From: an uncultured Rhodospira sp. | GTDB lineage: Bacteria > Pseudomonadota > Alphaproteobacteria > Rhodospirillales > Rhodospirillaceae | Assembly (NCBI RefSeq): GCF_937138205.1 | Contig: NZ_CAKZOT010000089.1 | Location: 1 to 64,000, forward strand | Direction: 5' to 3' | Length of the DNA stretch: 64,000 nt | Shown here: in pieces, positions 42,757-51,996 of the stretch | Numbering within the stretch: the stretch's first letter is position 1 | How the letters are laid out: each line of letters opens with the position of its first letter | Translations under genes and position numbers: made by a program | The notes under the pieces: generated by a model | Told to the model about the DNA's origin: nothing | Databases searched by the model: none | Seen by the model: the letters and a program-made list of their open reading frames with translations, nothing else

Positions 42757-44307
42757 ATGGACCGCATCCTCATCGTCGATTTCGGATCCCAGGTCACCCA
42801 ACTGATCGCCCGGCGGGTGCGCGAGTCCGGCGTTTATTGCGAGATCCAACCGTTCAACCGCGTCGATGCCGCGACCATCCGCGCATACGATCCCAGGGGT
42901 GTGATCCTGTCCGGCGGCCCGGCCTCGGTGACCGGCCTCGGCACACCGCGCGCGCCGCAAGAGCTGTTCTCCATGGGCCTGCCGGTGCTGGGCATCTGTT
43001 ACGGCCAGCAGACCATGGTGGAACAATTGGGCGGGCGCGTTGGCGGCGCCGACCACCGCGAGTTCGGCCGCGCCTTCCTGGACGTGACCGCCGGCTGCCG
43101 CCTGTTCGAGGGCGTCTGGCGTCCGGGCGAGCGCCATCAGGTGTGGATGAGCCACGGCGACCGCGTCGACCACCTGCCACCCGGGTTCTCCGTCGTGGGC
43201 ACCAGCGCCGGCGCCCCCTGCGCCGCCATCGCCGACGAGTCGCGCCGCTTCTACGGCGTGCAGTTCCACCCGGAGGTCGTGCACACCCCCGACGGCGCCG
43301 CCCTGCTGCGCGCCTTCACGCACGGGGTGTGCGGCTGCTCGGGTGACTGGACCATGGCCGCGTTCAAGGACCAGGCGATCGCCCGCATCCGCGAGCAGGT
43401 GGGCGGCGGCCGCGTGCTGTGCGGCCTGTCGGGCGGGGTGGACAGCGCGGTGACCGCCGCCCTGGTGCACGAGGCGGTGGGCGAGCAACTGATCTGCGTC
43501 TACGTCGACCACGGCCTGATGCGCCAGGGCGAGTCCGAGCAGGTCGAGGCGGTGTTCCGCGACCGTTTCAACATCCGGCTCGTGGTGCGCCACGCCGACG
43601 ACGTGTTCCTGACCGCACTGGAGGGTGTGTCCGACCCCGAGGTCAAGCGCAAGACCATCGGCAAGCTGTTCATCGACGTGTTCGAGGACGAGGCGAAAAA
43701 GATCGGCGGCGCCGATTTCCTCGCCCAGGGCACGCTGTACCCCGACGTGATCGAGAGCGTGTCGTTCCATGGCGGGCCGTCGGTGACCATCAAGTCGCAC
43801 CACAACGTCGGCGGCCTGCCCGAGCGCATGAACATGGCCCTGGTCGAGCCCCTGCGCGAGCTGTTCAAGGACGAGGTGCGCGCCCTGGGCCGCGAACTCG
43901 GCCTGCCCGAGGCCATGGTCGGCCGCCACCCCTTCCCCGGGCCGGGGCTGGCCATCCGCCTGCCCGACCAACCGGTGACGCGGGAGAAGCTGAACATCCT
44001 GCGCAAGGCCGACGTGATCTATCTGGAGGAGATCGCGCGCGCCGGCCTGTACGATGCCATCTGGCAGGCCTTCGCCGTGCTGCTGCCGGTGCGCAGCGTC
44101 GGCGTGATGGGCGACGGCCGCTCGCACGAGTTCGTGATCGCCCTGCGCGCCGTGACCGCGACGGACGGCATGACGGCGGACAGCTACCCCTTCGACCACG
44201 CGTTTCTCACCCGTGTGGCCAGCCGCATCATCAACGAGGTGCGCGGGGTGAACCGGGTGGTCTATGACGTGACCAGCAAGCCGCCGGGGACGATTGAGTG
44301 GGAGTAG
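42757..44307 (+). CDS. guaA: GMP synthase (glutamine-hydrolysing)
   Basis: A 516-residue enzyme converting XMP to GMP with glutamine and ATP. The class-I amidotransferase part begins [20 protein letters not shown]; the nucleophilic Cys is in LGICYGQQ and the His-Glu pair in FHPEV. The ATP pyrophosphatase P-loop LSGGVDSAV follows, and the dimerisation domain ends PPGTIEWE, the invariant GuaA C-terminus. The ATG at 42757 fits the family; the frame opens 24 bases earlier. Confidence 0.97.
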   Translation: MDRILIVDFGSQVTQLIARRVRESGVYCEIQPFNRVDAATIRAYDPRGVILSGGPASVTGLGTPRAPQELFSMGLPVLGICYGQQTMVEQLGGRVGGADHREFGRAFLDVTAGCRLFEGVWRPGERHQVWMSHGDRVDHLPPGFSVVGTSAGAPCAAIADESRRFYGVQFHPEVVHTPDGAALLRAFTHGVCGCSGDWTMAAFKDQAIARIREQVGGGRVLCGLSGGVDSAVTAALVHEAVGEQLICVYVDHGLMRQGESEQVEAVFRDRFNIRLVVRHADDVFLTALEGVSDPEVKRKTIGKLFIDVFEDEAKKIGGADFLAQGTLYPDVIESVSFHGGPSVTIKSHHNVGGLPERMNMALVEPLRELFKDEVRALGRELGLPEAMVGRHPFPGPGLAIRLPDQPVTREKLNILRKADVIYLEEIARAGLYDAIWQAFAVLLPVRSVGVMGDGRSHEFVIALRAVTATDGMTADSYPFDHAFLTRVASRIINEVRGVNRVVYDVTSKPPGTIEWE

Positions 44308-44361
44308 GGGGTGTGATCCGTAGGGTGCGCTTGAAGGCCGCGTCAGCGGGCGCCGCACGAC

Positions 44362-44460
44362 ATCCCTCGGCTCGCTTCGCTCGCTCGGGACGAGAGATGT
44401 GGTTGTTTCATATCATGAAATGTCATCCCGACCGCCCCGGAAGGGGCGGAGGGATCTCGG
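44362..44460. repeat. REP-like hairpin cluster after guaA
   Basis: CATCCCTCGGCTCGCTTCGC with its partner CTCGGGACGAG, a TTTCAT-ATC-ATGAAA stem, and GCCCC-GGAA-GGGGC lie in sequence between TCATCCCGACC and GAGGGATCTC. This is a common intergenic palindromic pattern and may help end the guaA transcript. Confidence 0.5.
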
Positions 44461-44560
44461 GAAAAGGCAAGAAATGGGTCCGGTCAACGAGTCAACCCAA
44501 ATGCCTGCCGGCATAAGTCCCGACGACTCATAACCTGACGTCACCCGCAGCGGGGTGGGA

Positions 44561-46126
44561 TCAGAGCCGCAGGTAGTTCTGCAGCGACAGCTCGCTGATG
44601 CGGGCGTAGCTCTGGTAGGCGATCTCCAGCGCCTGGGCGTCCTTCTGCAGGCGCACGGCGGCCTCGGTCGTGTCGACGTTCTCGATATCGGAGACGCGGT
44701 TCTTGAGGTACGCCTCGTAAGATTGGGACTCCTCCAGGGCCGTGTGCACCGTCACCTGAACAAAGCCGAGGCGTTGCAGGACCTCCTTGACGTCGCTGCT
44801 CTGTTCGGAGGTCAGGTTGCGATCATGACTGATGGCATCGTTGAGCAGGGTCCTCGCGTCATCGATCCGAAACGCGCTGAAGGACGAAGTGTCGGCCGCA
44901 ACGGGGCCTTCCAGCGCCGCCGCGCTGTAATCGGCGTATTGCGGATCCGTTGGATCGGCGAAGGTCAGGGTGTCACCGTCGTTGGCCGTGACCAGGAAGA
45001 TCCCCCCATTGTTGGCCGTGCCGTTGAACGAGACCTCGGCACCCACCGGGATGTCGCTGAAGGCCCCCGCTGTTCCCGCGGTCACGGTGCCGCCGTCCGT
45101 CCCCGGGACGGCCGCCGTGAACGTTAGGTTCGTGGAATCCGCCGCGCTGACGTCGGTGTAGAGATTGCCCTGGGCGAGAAAACCCATGGCGCGGATCGCC
45201 TTTTCGAATGCCGGGTCCTTGGCGTTGATGCCCAGGTCGACGGTGCGGCGCTCGCTCACGCGGTGTTCGGTCACCAGATCGTCACCGCCGTAGTAGCTGA
45301 TGGTTTCCAGGGTCGCATCGGCAGCAAAGGTGTTTGGGTTGGTGCCGTAGCGGCCGTCGCTCACCTCAAGGGTACCGGCCCCGGCGTTGGTGAGGACCGT
45401 GTACACGTCCTCCTGGCCGGTGCTGTCGGTCAGGCGGATGGTGGCGCCGACCGGAATGTCGTCGAAGGCGGCGGCGGTGCCGGCCGTGATGGTGTAGGGC
45501 GTTCCTGGGGGCGGGCCGCCGGCGTACGCCAAGCCGCCATGCTCGCCGTTGTCGACCGAAATGTTCGCCACATTGGCCGTGCGCGTGTCGGGGAAGGTGA
45601 TCGTGCCGCCGTCATAGAAGTTCTGGAAGTCCTGAAGCGACGTATACGACAGGTTGACCGACCTCTGGTCCGAGCGGCCGCCGGAGAACAGGTAGCCGCC
45701 ATCGGCCTGGGTGTTCAGGTAATAGGTCATGTCCTGAAGCGCGGCGAAGGCATACTTCTGAACGTTATCCAGGTTTTCCCGTTCTTCGTCGGTCAGGGGC
45801 TCCGTCGCCGAATTGCTGCCCAGCAGATCAAGCTCGGTCCGCAGATCGTGCAGGCGCTTTTCCACCGCCGTGACGGCCGTGTTCATCGCACTCAGCCGTG
45901 CCTCCGCGACGTTGTTAGTCTGCGTGAAGCGCTGGACCGAGGACAGCTCGGCCTCGATGCTGACCAGGCGGAAGCTCTGTTTCGAGATCCCGGCGTAGTC
46001 CTGCGACTTCTTTTCGGTCACAAGCTGCGTCTGCGTCTCGTACATCCGCTTTTGCAGCGTGGTCATCTGCTGCACCAGCGATGTGCTCTGGGCAAACGTG
46101 CCCACGCGGGCCGACATGGAAATCAT
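44561..46126 (-). CDS. flgL: Flagellar hook-filament junction protein FlgL
   Basis: A 521-residue flagellin-like protein. The N-terminus (MISMSARVGTFAQSTSLVQQ and following coiled helix) and the C-terminus (AAVRLQKDAQALEIAYQSYA, ending LSLQNYLRL) are the helical D0/D1 ends that pack in the junction. LNTQADGGYLFSGGRSDQ is typical of FlgL. The central region (about 200-400) is an insertion with two copies of a beta-rich module, ITAGTAAAFDDIPVGATI and VTAGTAGAFSDIPVGAEV. It is the last gene of the flagellar operon. Confidence 0.9.
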   Translation of the reverse strand: MISMSARVGTFAQSTSLVQQMTTLQKRMYETQTQLVTEKKSQDYAGISKQSFRLVSIEAELSSVQRFTQTNNVAEARLSAMNTAVTAVEKRLHDLRTELDLLGSNSATEPLTDEERENLDNVQKYAFAALQDMTYYLNTQADGGYLFSGGRSDQRSVNLSYTSLQDFQNFYDGGTITFPDTRTANVANISVDNGEHGGLAYAGGPPPGTPYTITAGTAAAFDDIPVGATIRLTDSTGQEDVYTVLTNAGAGTLEVSDGRYGTNPNTFAADATLETISYYGGDDLVTEHRVSERRTVDLGINAKDPAFEKAIRAMGFLAQGNLYTDVSAADSTNLTFTAAVPGTDGGTVTAGTAGAFSDIPVGAEVSFNGTANNGGIFLVTANDGDTLTFADPTDPQYADYSAAALEGPVAADTSSFSAFRIDDARTLLNDAISHDRNLTSEQSSDVKEVLQRLGFVQVTVHTALEESQSYEAYLKNRVSDIENVDTTEAAVRLQKDAQALEIAYQSYARISELSLQNYLRL

Positions 46127-46199
46127 GGCATCGCCTCCTGCTTGCCTGGGTGACGGCGGTCACTGGTCCGGTCGCGGTCCGTCATCGTCCTGGATCCTG

Positions 46200-48380
46200 T
46201 TAGACGATGCTGTTCAGCACGTCAAACATGTCGGAAATGGTTGAGATCACCCGGGCCGACGCCGAATAGCTTTGCTCGAAGATGAGCAACTCGGCCAGTT
46301 CCTCGTCGAGGTTGACGCCGCTGATCTCGGCGTTTTTCAGGCTCAGGGTGTCCACCAGGCCGACCTGGTATTCGAGTTTCGACTCGTTGTTCGCGGCCTC
46401 GCTCGCGTTCGATGACACCGTCATGGCCGCGAAGTCCGCCAGCGACTTGGTCGTGGCCGGCAGGTCCCCGGCGCTTTCGAAGGCCTGCGTGGCACGCAGG
46501 GCCTCAGCCAAGGCGTTGGCCGTGCTGTTGTCGCCGGGGCTAAGGGTATACTCGCTGGTATCGGCATTGTAGATCATCGCGCCGCGCGAGATCAGCGAGG
46601 GGTTTTCCGTGATCTCGGTCTTGATGGCCAGTTGGTTGGACAGGCCGGTGTCGCTGACCTCAAGGCCGAGGGCGTCGATCAGGGCGGTGCCACCGGCCTG
46701 GGTGACCGCCATGTCGTACCCGTTGAGTTGCTTGAGCCGCAGCCGCACGCCGTCGCCTTCCGGCACCACCTCGGCTTCCAGGAACCCGGTCAGACCGCTG
46801 CCGGTGGCGTTGATCTTGTCGGCGATGTCCTGAATGGTGTCGGTGGCGGCGACGGCGATGGTGCCCCAAATCAGACCCGCGTTCGCCGGGTCGTTGTCAC
46901 TGAAGTTCAGCGTGCCGGCCGTCATGGGCGTCCAGCCGGCGGACTTGATGTCGGACTCCCAGGCCCAGTCGTTGCGCTCTGATGTATAAACGTCGTTCAG
47001 GCCGAAGAAGTTCGAAAAGCCGGAGACGGTGGTATCGTCGGTGCCGTCGGCGTCCATGTCGAAGGCAATCTCGGCGTCCTCGTGCGTCCAGGTCGCCGGA
47101 TCGGCGCCAGCGGTGGTGTTGACGTCCTTGAAGGCAAGACCGAGGCTGGTGGTGTTGAGGTTGATTTCCAACACGCCGTCGGCGTTGACGGCGGCCGTGG
47201 CGCCCGGATCGGCGTTGGCCGCGAGCCAGCCATTCAAGCCCGCGGCCACCGCGTCCACCGTGAACGGACCGGCGCCGCCCATGACGGTCTTCAGCGTGGT
47301 CTGGCCCACTTCGGCGCCGGTGCTGTCGAACAGGGCGACGACCGTGTCGTGGTTCCCGTCCAGGGTGATGGTCTGGTTGGCCGAGTCCAGGAACGTCCGC
47401 GTCCCCACGTATTCGCTCGCCAGGTTCGGGAAGCTTGTCCCCTGGTTGTTGATGCGGTTGACGGTATCCTGCAACGAGCCCGACAGTTCGTCGAGCTGGG
47501 CCTGATAGTCGGTCAGCGTCGAATCGCGCATCTCGATCAGGGCCGACAGCCGGCCCTTGGTGATGTCGTCGGTGATGTCCTGGCCGATGAGGGAGATGGG
47601 ACCGATGTCGCCGCCGTCCTTGCTGTGCAGGGCCATGATATTGGACACCGAGCTGTGGCTCAGTTCCTTGACCTCGTAGTCCACCAGGATGCTGCCGCCC
47701 TGGGTGTAGACCGTCAGTTCGCCGGTGTCGCGCAGGAACGTCGTGATGTTCATCAGCGCGCTCAGTTCCTTGACCGCCTGGTCGCGCTTGTCGATTAGGT
47801 CGGTGCCGTCCTTTTCCGTGGCCAGGGCGTACCCGATCTCCTCGTTCAGGCCCTTGATCTCGTACAGCAGGTCATTGACGTCGCCGACGGCGTCCTCGAT
47901 CTCCTGGTCGGCCTCCAGGCGCAGGCTCTGCAGGGTGTCCGCCATGGCGTTGAGCTTCATGGCGACATCTTCGGCGCTTCGCACGGTCGACAGGTGCTGT
48001 CCGGTTTCGGCGGGGTCCAGCGCCAGGGCCTCGACCTCGTCGGCAAGGCTCCCGATCAGGTGCGAGATGGTGTTGTTGGCGCCCGGCTTGCCGAACAGGG
48101 CCTGCATCCGCTCGAAGTACTCGGCCTTGACCTCAAGGGATTCGAGCGTGGCGTTTTCCCGGTTGAGTTGTTGGATCAGCCCCATGTCGACCCGGCGCGT
48201 GACCTCCGTCACCTGCACCCCGGCGCCGGTGCCGTTCAGGACCAGGCTTTCCTGATGGAAGACCTTCTTGGTGTAGCCGACGGTGTTGACGTTGGCGATG
48301 TTGCGCGAGACCAGGTCCAGGCCTTTCTGGCTGGTCTGCAACCCCAGGAGTCCCGTGTTCAGGGCTTGTGTGAGGCTCAT
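46200..48380 (-). CDS. flgK: Flagellar hook-associated protein 1 FlgK
   Basis: A 726-residue protein, longer than the 500-600 usual. The N-terminus MSLTQALNTGLLGLQTSQKG and DLVSRNIANVNTVGYTKK is the conserved rod/hook helix. The C-terminus, with GVNLDEELAELLIFEQSYSA and ARVISTISDMFDVLNSIV, is the FlgK/FlgE-type end motif. The extra length is in the middle, rich in Asp, Thr and Gly, probably a surface-exposed domain. It lies between flgN and flgL. Confidence 0.93.
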   Translation of the reverse strand: MSLTQALNTGLLGLQTSQKGLDLVSRNIANVNTVGYTKKVFHQESLVLNGTGAGVQVTEVTRRVDMGLIQQLNRENATLESLEVKAEYFERMQALFGKPGANNTISHLIGSLADEVEALALDPAETGQHLSTVRSAEDVAMKLNAMADTLQSLRLEADQEIEDAVGDVNDLLYEIKGLNEEIGYALATEKDGTDLIDKRDQAVKELSALMNITTFLRDTGELTVYTQGGSILVDYEVKELSHSSVSNIMALHSKDGGDIGPISLIGQDITDDITKGRLSALIEMRDSTLTDYQAQLDELSGSLQDTVNRINNQGTSFPNLASEYVGTRTFLDSANQTITLDGNHDTVVALFDSTGAEVGQTTLKTVMGGAGPFTVDAVAAGLNGWLAANADPGATAAVNADGVLEINLNTTSLGLAFKDVNTTAGADPATWTHEDAEIAFDMDADGTDDTTVSGFSNFFGLNDVYTSERNDWAWESDIKSAGWTPMTAGTLNFSDNDPANAGLIWGTIAVAATDTIQDIADKINATGSGLTGFLEAEVVPEGDGVRLRLKQLNGYDMAVTQAGGTALIDALGLEVSDTGLSNQLAIKTEITENPSLISRGAMIYNADTSEYTLSPGDNSTANALAEALRATQAFESAGDLPATTKSLADFAAMTVSSNASEAANNESKLEYQVGLVDTLSLKNAEISGVNLDEELAELLIFEQSYSASARVISTISDMFDVLNSIV

Positions 48381-48422
48381 GGTTCCAGGTCCCTTCGCGC
48401 TGCGGCCGGCTTCTGCCGGCGG

Positions 48423-49265
48423 CTACAGGTTTTCGTTGAACGACAGGGTCACGCGGGCTGGGTTGTGGCTCGACTCGGCCATCCGGCCGCCGGCGTTGTA
48501 GGCGGCCGCCGCCTCGCCGTTGACATCACGCATGGCGTCCACGATCACGGTCATCAGCCGATTCGTGGCCTCCATCGTGCTCTTGAGCAGGCGAACGTTC
48601 TCCGACAGGTGGGCGTCCATCCACACGCCCATGGCGCGGACGATCTCGCGTTCGTCCTCCGGCAGGTTGGTCATGTGGCCGGGGTCGCGGTGGATGGCCA
48701 GCATCCGCTTGCGGTATAGTTGCGTGCAGGCGTTCTTGCGGTCGGCCAGCGCCTTGACCGCCTCGACGTTGTGCGAGCGCAGCGCCGTGTTTTCCTCGAC
48801 CAGCACCTCCGTCAGGGCCTGGGCGGCGCGCAGCACTTCGGCCACCGTCGCGTTGGACCGCACCGTGCCCTTGGGCGGGCGCAGGTCGCGGACGCTCCGG
48901 CCCGGCTCCAGCGGTTTGCGCGGCCGGCTCGCCTGGGGATCGGTGGCGCGTCGCGGCCGGCGCGGCCGGCGGGCCTGCGTCGGTTGTCCCGGCGGTGGCG
49001 GCGCGGCGGCCGGCGTGGTCGCGGCCGTGCCGGCGGGGGAGGCACCGCCGGGTTTCGCGAGGCTCAGGCTGGGCGGCGTGGGTCCCGCCGGCGCGGAGGC
49101 GCTGCCCTGTTGCGGCGCGGCGCCGGCCACGCCAATGCTCAGGCGCGGGGCGCCGGCGGAGGCCGGCGACGCCTTGACCGGGGTGTCAGGGGCGGTCCGC
49201 TGGGACGCCAGCGGACGCGATCCCAGCGCGGGCGGCGGCTTCAGGGTTGGCTTGTCCGATGACAT
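48423..49265 (-). CDS. flgN: FlgN-family flagellar export chaperone with long disordered N-terminus
   Basis: Residues about 155-280 match FlgN: LRAAQALTEVLVEENTALRS, then a helical stretch with ENVRLLKSTMEATNRLMTVI. FlgN holds FlgK and FlgL subunits before export. The first 150 residues are low complexity, rich in Pro, Ala, Ser and Arg, and not part of the family. The start MSSDKPTLK at 49265 is the best available; an internal start would give a normal FlgN length and cannot be excluded. Its place directly before flgK fits. Confidence 0.78.
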   Translation of the reverse strand: MSSDKPTLKPPPALGSRPLASQRTAPDTPVKASPASAGAPRLSIGVAGAAPQQGSASAPAGPTPPSLSLAKPGGASPAGTAATTPAAAPPPPGQPTQARRPRRPRRATDPQASRPRKPLEPGRSVRDLRPPKGTVRSNATVAEVLRAAQALTEVLVEENTALRSHNVEAVKALADRKNACTQLYRKRMLAIHRDPGHMTNLPEDEREIVRAMGVWMDAHLSENVRLLKSTMEATNRLMTVIVDAMRDVNGEAAAAYNAGGRMAESSHNPARVTLSFNENL

Positions 49266-49294
49266 GGCGGGCTCTCCCAAGCTCGGGCAATCAG

Positions 49295-49639
49295 TCAGGC
49301 GGTCACGTCCTGGGTGGACAACATCGTTCGCATGACGCCGTCGGCGACCCCCACGCCGCCCTGGCGGGCGATCATGCGGCCGTACTCGTCGACCAGCAGC
49401 GAGCGCCACACGGTCTCGGCATGGCCGCCGCCGAACGGCGGCTCGGTGGACAGGCCGGAGAACATGGGCTGCATCATCTGCGCGAGGAAGAAGGCCTCGA
49501 AGTCCTCGGCGGCCGCGCGGGCCTTGGCGACGTTGCCGGCGCGCGCGGCGGACGCGAGCGCCGACGCGCTGGCACCGGCGGCGGCGGCGCCGACGGCGTC
49601 GGAGGCCAAGGCGCTCTGGCTCTGAATCAGGGTGTCCAT
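49295..49639 (-). CDS. Rod-binding protein, FlgJ N-terminal type (CheL)
   Basis: A 114-residue protein with the Rod-binding pattern KARAAAEDFEAFFLAQMMQP, a TEPPFGGG loop and VWRSLLVDEYGRMIARQGGV followed by GVADGVMRTML. It lacks the peptidoglycan-hydrolase domain of enterobacterial FlgJ, as is normal in alphaproteobacteria, where it is often called CheL. The ATG at 49639 lies just after the flgI stop (49651). It assists assembly of the flagellar rod. Confidence 0.87.
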   Translation of the reverse strand: MDTLIQSQSALASDAVGAAAAGASASALASAARAGNVAKARAAAEDFEAFFLAQMMQPMFSGLSTEPPFGGGHAETVWRSLLVDEYGRMIARQGGVGVADGVMRTMLSTQDVTA

Positions 49640-49650
49640 CACATCGGGCC

Positions 49651-50823
49651 TCACATTACCTGGATTTCCGCCTGCATGGCGCCGGCGGCCTTGATCGCTT
49701 GCAGGATCGAGATCATGTCGCGCGGCCCCACGCCCAGCGAATTGAGGCCGTTGACCAGGTCCTGCAGCGTCACGCCGGGATTGACGACGGTCAGTTGGTT
49801 GTCCTCTTCCTCGTCCACCTCGATCTCGGTGCGCGGTACGACCTCGGTCTGCCCTGTGGTGGAGAACGGCGCCGGCTGCGAGACCTGCGGCGTCTCGGTG
49901 ACGCGGATAGTCAGGTTGCCCTGGGCGATGGCCACGGTGTCGATGCGCACGTTCTCACCGATGACGATGGTGCCGGTCTGTTCGTCGATGACCACCCGGG
50001 CGAGCTGGTCGGGCTCGACCCGCAGTTGCTCGACGTCGGCCAGCAGACCCACCACGCCGCCCGGATAGTCGCGCGGCACGCGCATCAACACGGTGCCGGG
50101 GTCAAGCTGGCTGGCCAACTCGGTGCCCAGAAACGTGTTGATGGCGTTACTGACCCGCCGGCCGGTGGTGAAGTCGGGATTGCGCAGGCTGATCTTGACC
50201 GATTCCATGTCGCCCAGTTCGAACGGAACCTCTTTCTCGACGATGGCGGCGTTGGGAATGCGGCCGTTGGTGGGCACGCCCTTGGTGACGGTCTCGGCCT
50301 CACCCTCGGCAACGAAGCCGCCCACCTGCACCTGGCCCTGGGCGACGGCGTAGACCTCGCCGTCGGCGCCCAACAGCGGCGTCACCAACAGGGTGCCGCC
50401 GAGCAGGTTGCTGGCGGTGCCGAGGGCGCTGATGGTCACGTCGATGCGGCTGCCCTGCCGGGCGAAGGGCGGCAGGGTGGCGGTCACCATGACGGCGGCC
50501 GCGTTGTCCGGCGACAGGTCGTCGTCGCGGGTGTTGACGCCCATGCGCTCCAACATGCCGATCAGGCTTTCGCGCGTGTAGGGGTCGTCGTCCATGTCGT
50601 CGCCGGTGCCGTTCAGGCCCACCACCAGTCCGTAGCCGATCAGGATGTTGTCGCGCACGCCCTCGAAGGTGGCGATGTCCTTGATGCGCGAGGCCGCCCA
50701 GGCCCCGGGCGCCGCCGCCAGGAGCATCACCGCGAGGCCGAGCACGGCCGCCAAGACGGGCAGGGCAGGGGCGCGGCGCGGTTGTCGCGGGCGGAGCGGA
50801 GAACTGGCAGTCATGGTCGTCAT
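49651..50823 (-). CDS. flgI: Flagellar P-ring protein FlgI
   Basis: A 390-residue periplasmic ring protein. A signal peptide (LPVLAAVLGLAVMLLAAAPG, cleavage after AWA) precedes SRIKDIATFEGVRDNILIGY and GLVVGLNGTGDD, the family start, and it ends PRDMISILQAIKAAGAMQAE. The start is ATG 50823 or 50814; neither has a strong ribosome site. It heads the operon flgI-cheL-flgN-flgK-flgL, with a sigma54-like promoter about 95 bases upstream. Confidence 0.95.
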   Translation of the reverse strand: MTTMTASSPLRPRQPRRAPALPVLAAVLGLAVMLLAAAPGAWAASRIKDIATFEGVRDNILIGYGLVVGLNGTGDDMDDDPYTRESLIGMLERMGVNTRDDDLSPDNAAAVMVTATLPPFARQGSRIDVTISALGTASNLLGGTLLVTPLLGADGEVYAVAQGQVQVGGFVAEGEAETVTKGVPTNGRIPNAAIVEKEVPFELGDMESVKISLRNPDFTTGRRVSNAINTFLGTELASQLDPGTVLMRVPRDYPGGVVGLLADVEQLRVEPDQLARVVIDEQTGTIVIGENVRIDTVAIAQGNLTIRVTETPQVSQPAPFSTTGQTEVVPRTEIEVDEEEDNQLTVVNPGVTLQDLVNGLNSLGVGPRDMISILQAIKAAGAMQAEIQVM

Positions 50824-50925
50824 CGTGTGTGTCCAGACGGTCCAGGGGGCAGGTGCCAGGGATATCGGCAAAACATGTCCTTCGAACGGCGCGGTGCGGC
50901 GAACACACTGCGCCGTCCCGGCTCA

Positions 50926-50941
50926 TGCGAAACTCGTGCCA
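50926..50941 (-). promoter_or_regulatory. Sigma54-type promoter for the flgI operon
   Basis: On the minus strand the sequence is TGGCACG-AGTT-TCGCA. The -24 GG and -12 GC have the required spacing; only one base differs from TGGCACG-N4-TTGCA. The predicted start lies near 50915, about 90 bases before flgI. Confidence 0.7.
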
Positions 50942-51188
50942 CATGGAACACTCTGGGCGGGCGCGGATCGCGGCGCCGGACGGTGTCTCACGGGACATGG
51001 AGGTGGGCAGTCTCGGCCGGTCGGTGGGCAGGAATTGCCCAGCGGGCTGGGCGGCGGGGGTGCCCGGCGCGGAACCGCGTGCCCTTGCCGCAATTCCGTA
51101 AAAAACCATGAATCCTAAGATGTTATTTACATCCGCTCAGAAAGCGTATTATTGTTTGGGTGCCAGCGCTGGCGCACACGCGCCGAAC

Positions 51189-51204
51189 TGGCGCACCGGT
51201 TGCA
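51189..51204 (+). promoter_or_regulatory. Sigma54-type promoter facing fliX
   Basis: On the plus strand the sequence is TGGCGCA-CCGG-TTGCA, a match to TGGCACG-N4-TTGCA with the GG/GC spacing kept. The predicted start is near 51215, about 110 bases before fliX. A near-palindrome, GTGCCAGCGCTGGCGCAC, lies just upstream at about 51160-51177 and could bind an activator or integration factor. No gene is seen elsewhere in 50824-51323. Confidence 0.6.
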
Positions 51205-51323
51205 GCGCGGCCGGGATCAAGCGGGCGACCAGTGCCGCCGCGCCCGCGTCGGACCGAGGGATCCGGACAGGCCTCCGGACAGGTCTGGGACGGTTCGGCG
51301 GCGGGACTGGACGGGTGGATGCC

Positions 51324-51797
51324 ATGACGACGAAGATCGAAGGACCTGGACGCGGCACACCGGCCGGTCGAGTCCGGCGGTCGGAGCGCCCCGTCGACAG
51401 TGCCGCCGGCCTGGACTTTGAACGCGCCCTGCGCGGGTTCCTGAGCGAGGCGGCCGAGGAAACCGACAGCACCGCCGCCGCCGGTGACGCCCAGGCCGTG
51501 GGCGGGCTGGGTGGCCTGCTGGCGGCGCAGGAAGCGGGCGCGGCCGATGACGCCACCGGACGCCGCCAACGCAAGGCGCGGCTGGTCGAGCACGGCGAGG
51601 ATATGCTCGAACGCCTGGAGGAGGTGCGCCTGGGCCTGCTTCTCGGCGCCATCCCCAAGGACCGCCTGATGGAACTGGCCAGCATGGTGCGCCAGAAGCG
51701 CGAGCAGGGGCCGGACCGCCAGCTTGATGCCCTGCTCGACGAGATCGAACTGCGCGCCGAGGTGGAACTGGCCAAGCTGGCCCGCGCCGGCGCCTGA
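51324..51797 (+). CDS. fliX: Flagellar assembly regulator FliX
   Basis: A 157-residue protein. The C-terminal half has the FliX pattern: RLVEHGEDMLERLEEVRLGL, LLGAIPKDRLMELASMVRQK, and DALLDEIELRAEVELAKL. In Caulobacter FliX couples early flagellar assembly to the sigma54 activator FlbD and is likewise divergent from flgI. The start MTTKIEG at 51324 matches the family; the frame opens far upstream through non-coding sequence. Confidence 0.9.
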   Translation: MTTKIEGPGRGTPAGRVRRSERPVDSAAGLDFERALRGFLSEAAEETDSTAAAGDAQAVGGLGGLLAAQEAGAADDATGRRQRKARLVEHGEDMLERLEEVRLGLLLGAIPKDRLMELASMVRQKREQGPDRQLDALLDEIELRAEVELAKLARAGA

Positions 51798-51996
51798 TGA
51801 GAAACGACCGTGTGGGCGCCAAGCGCTGTGCTCCACGGCCGACGCACTCCGTCGACACAATCGAGGGCGACTAAGGGAGCCATGGGGCGCGGCCGGCGCA
51901 ATACCAGACCATTTGAGTCTTGATTAAGCCCGGCGAGGGTCTTAAGTCAGGGTCAGAGCGCGTGCCGCCATCGTTCTGTCAGGGAGAGCCCTCGCC

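Noticed and set aside
51925..51950. Paired TTAA motifs upstream of nfuA as a CtrA site
   Set aside because: Spacing is 14 bases rather than 7.
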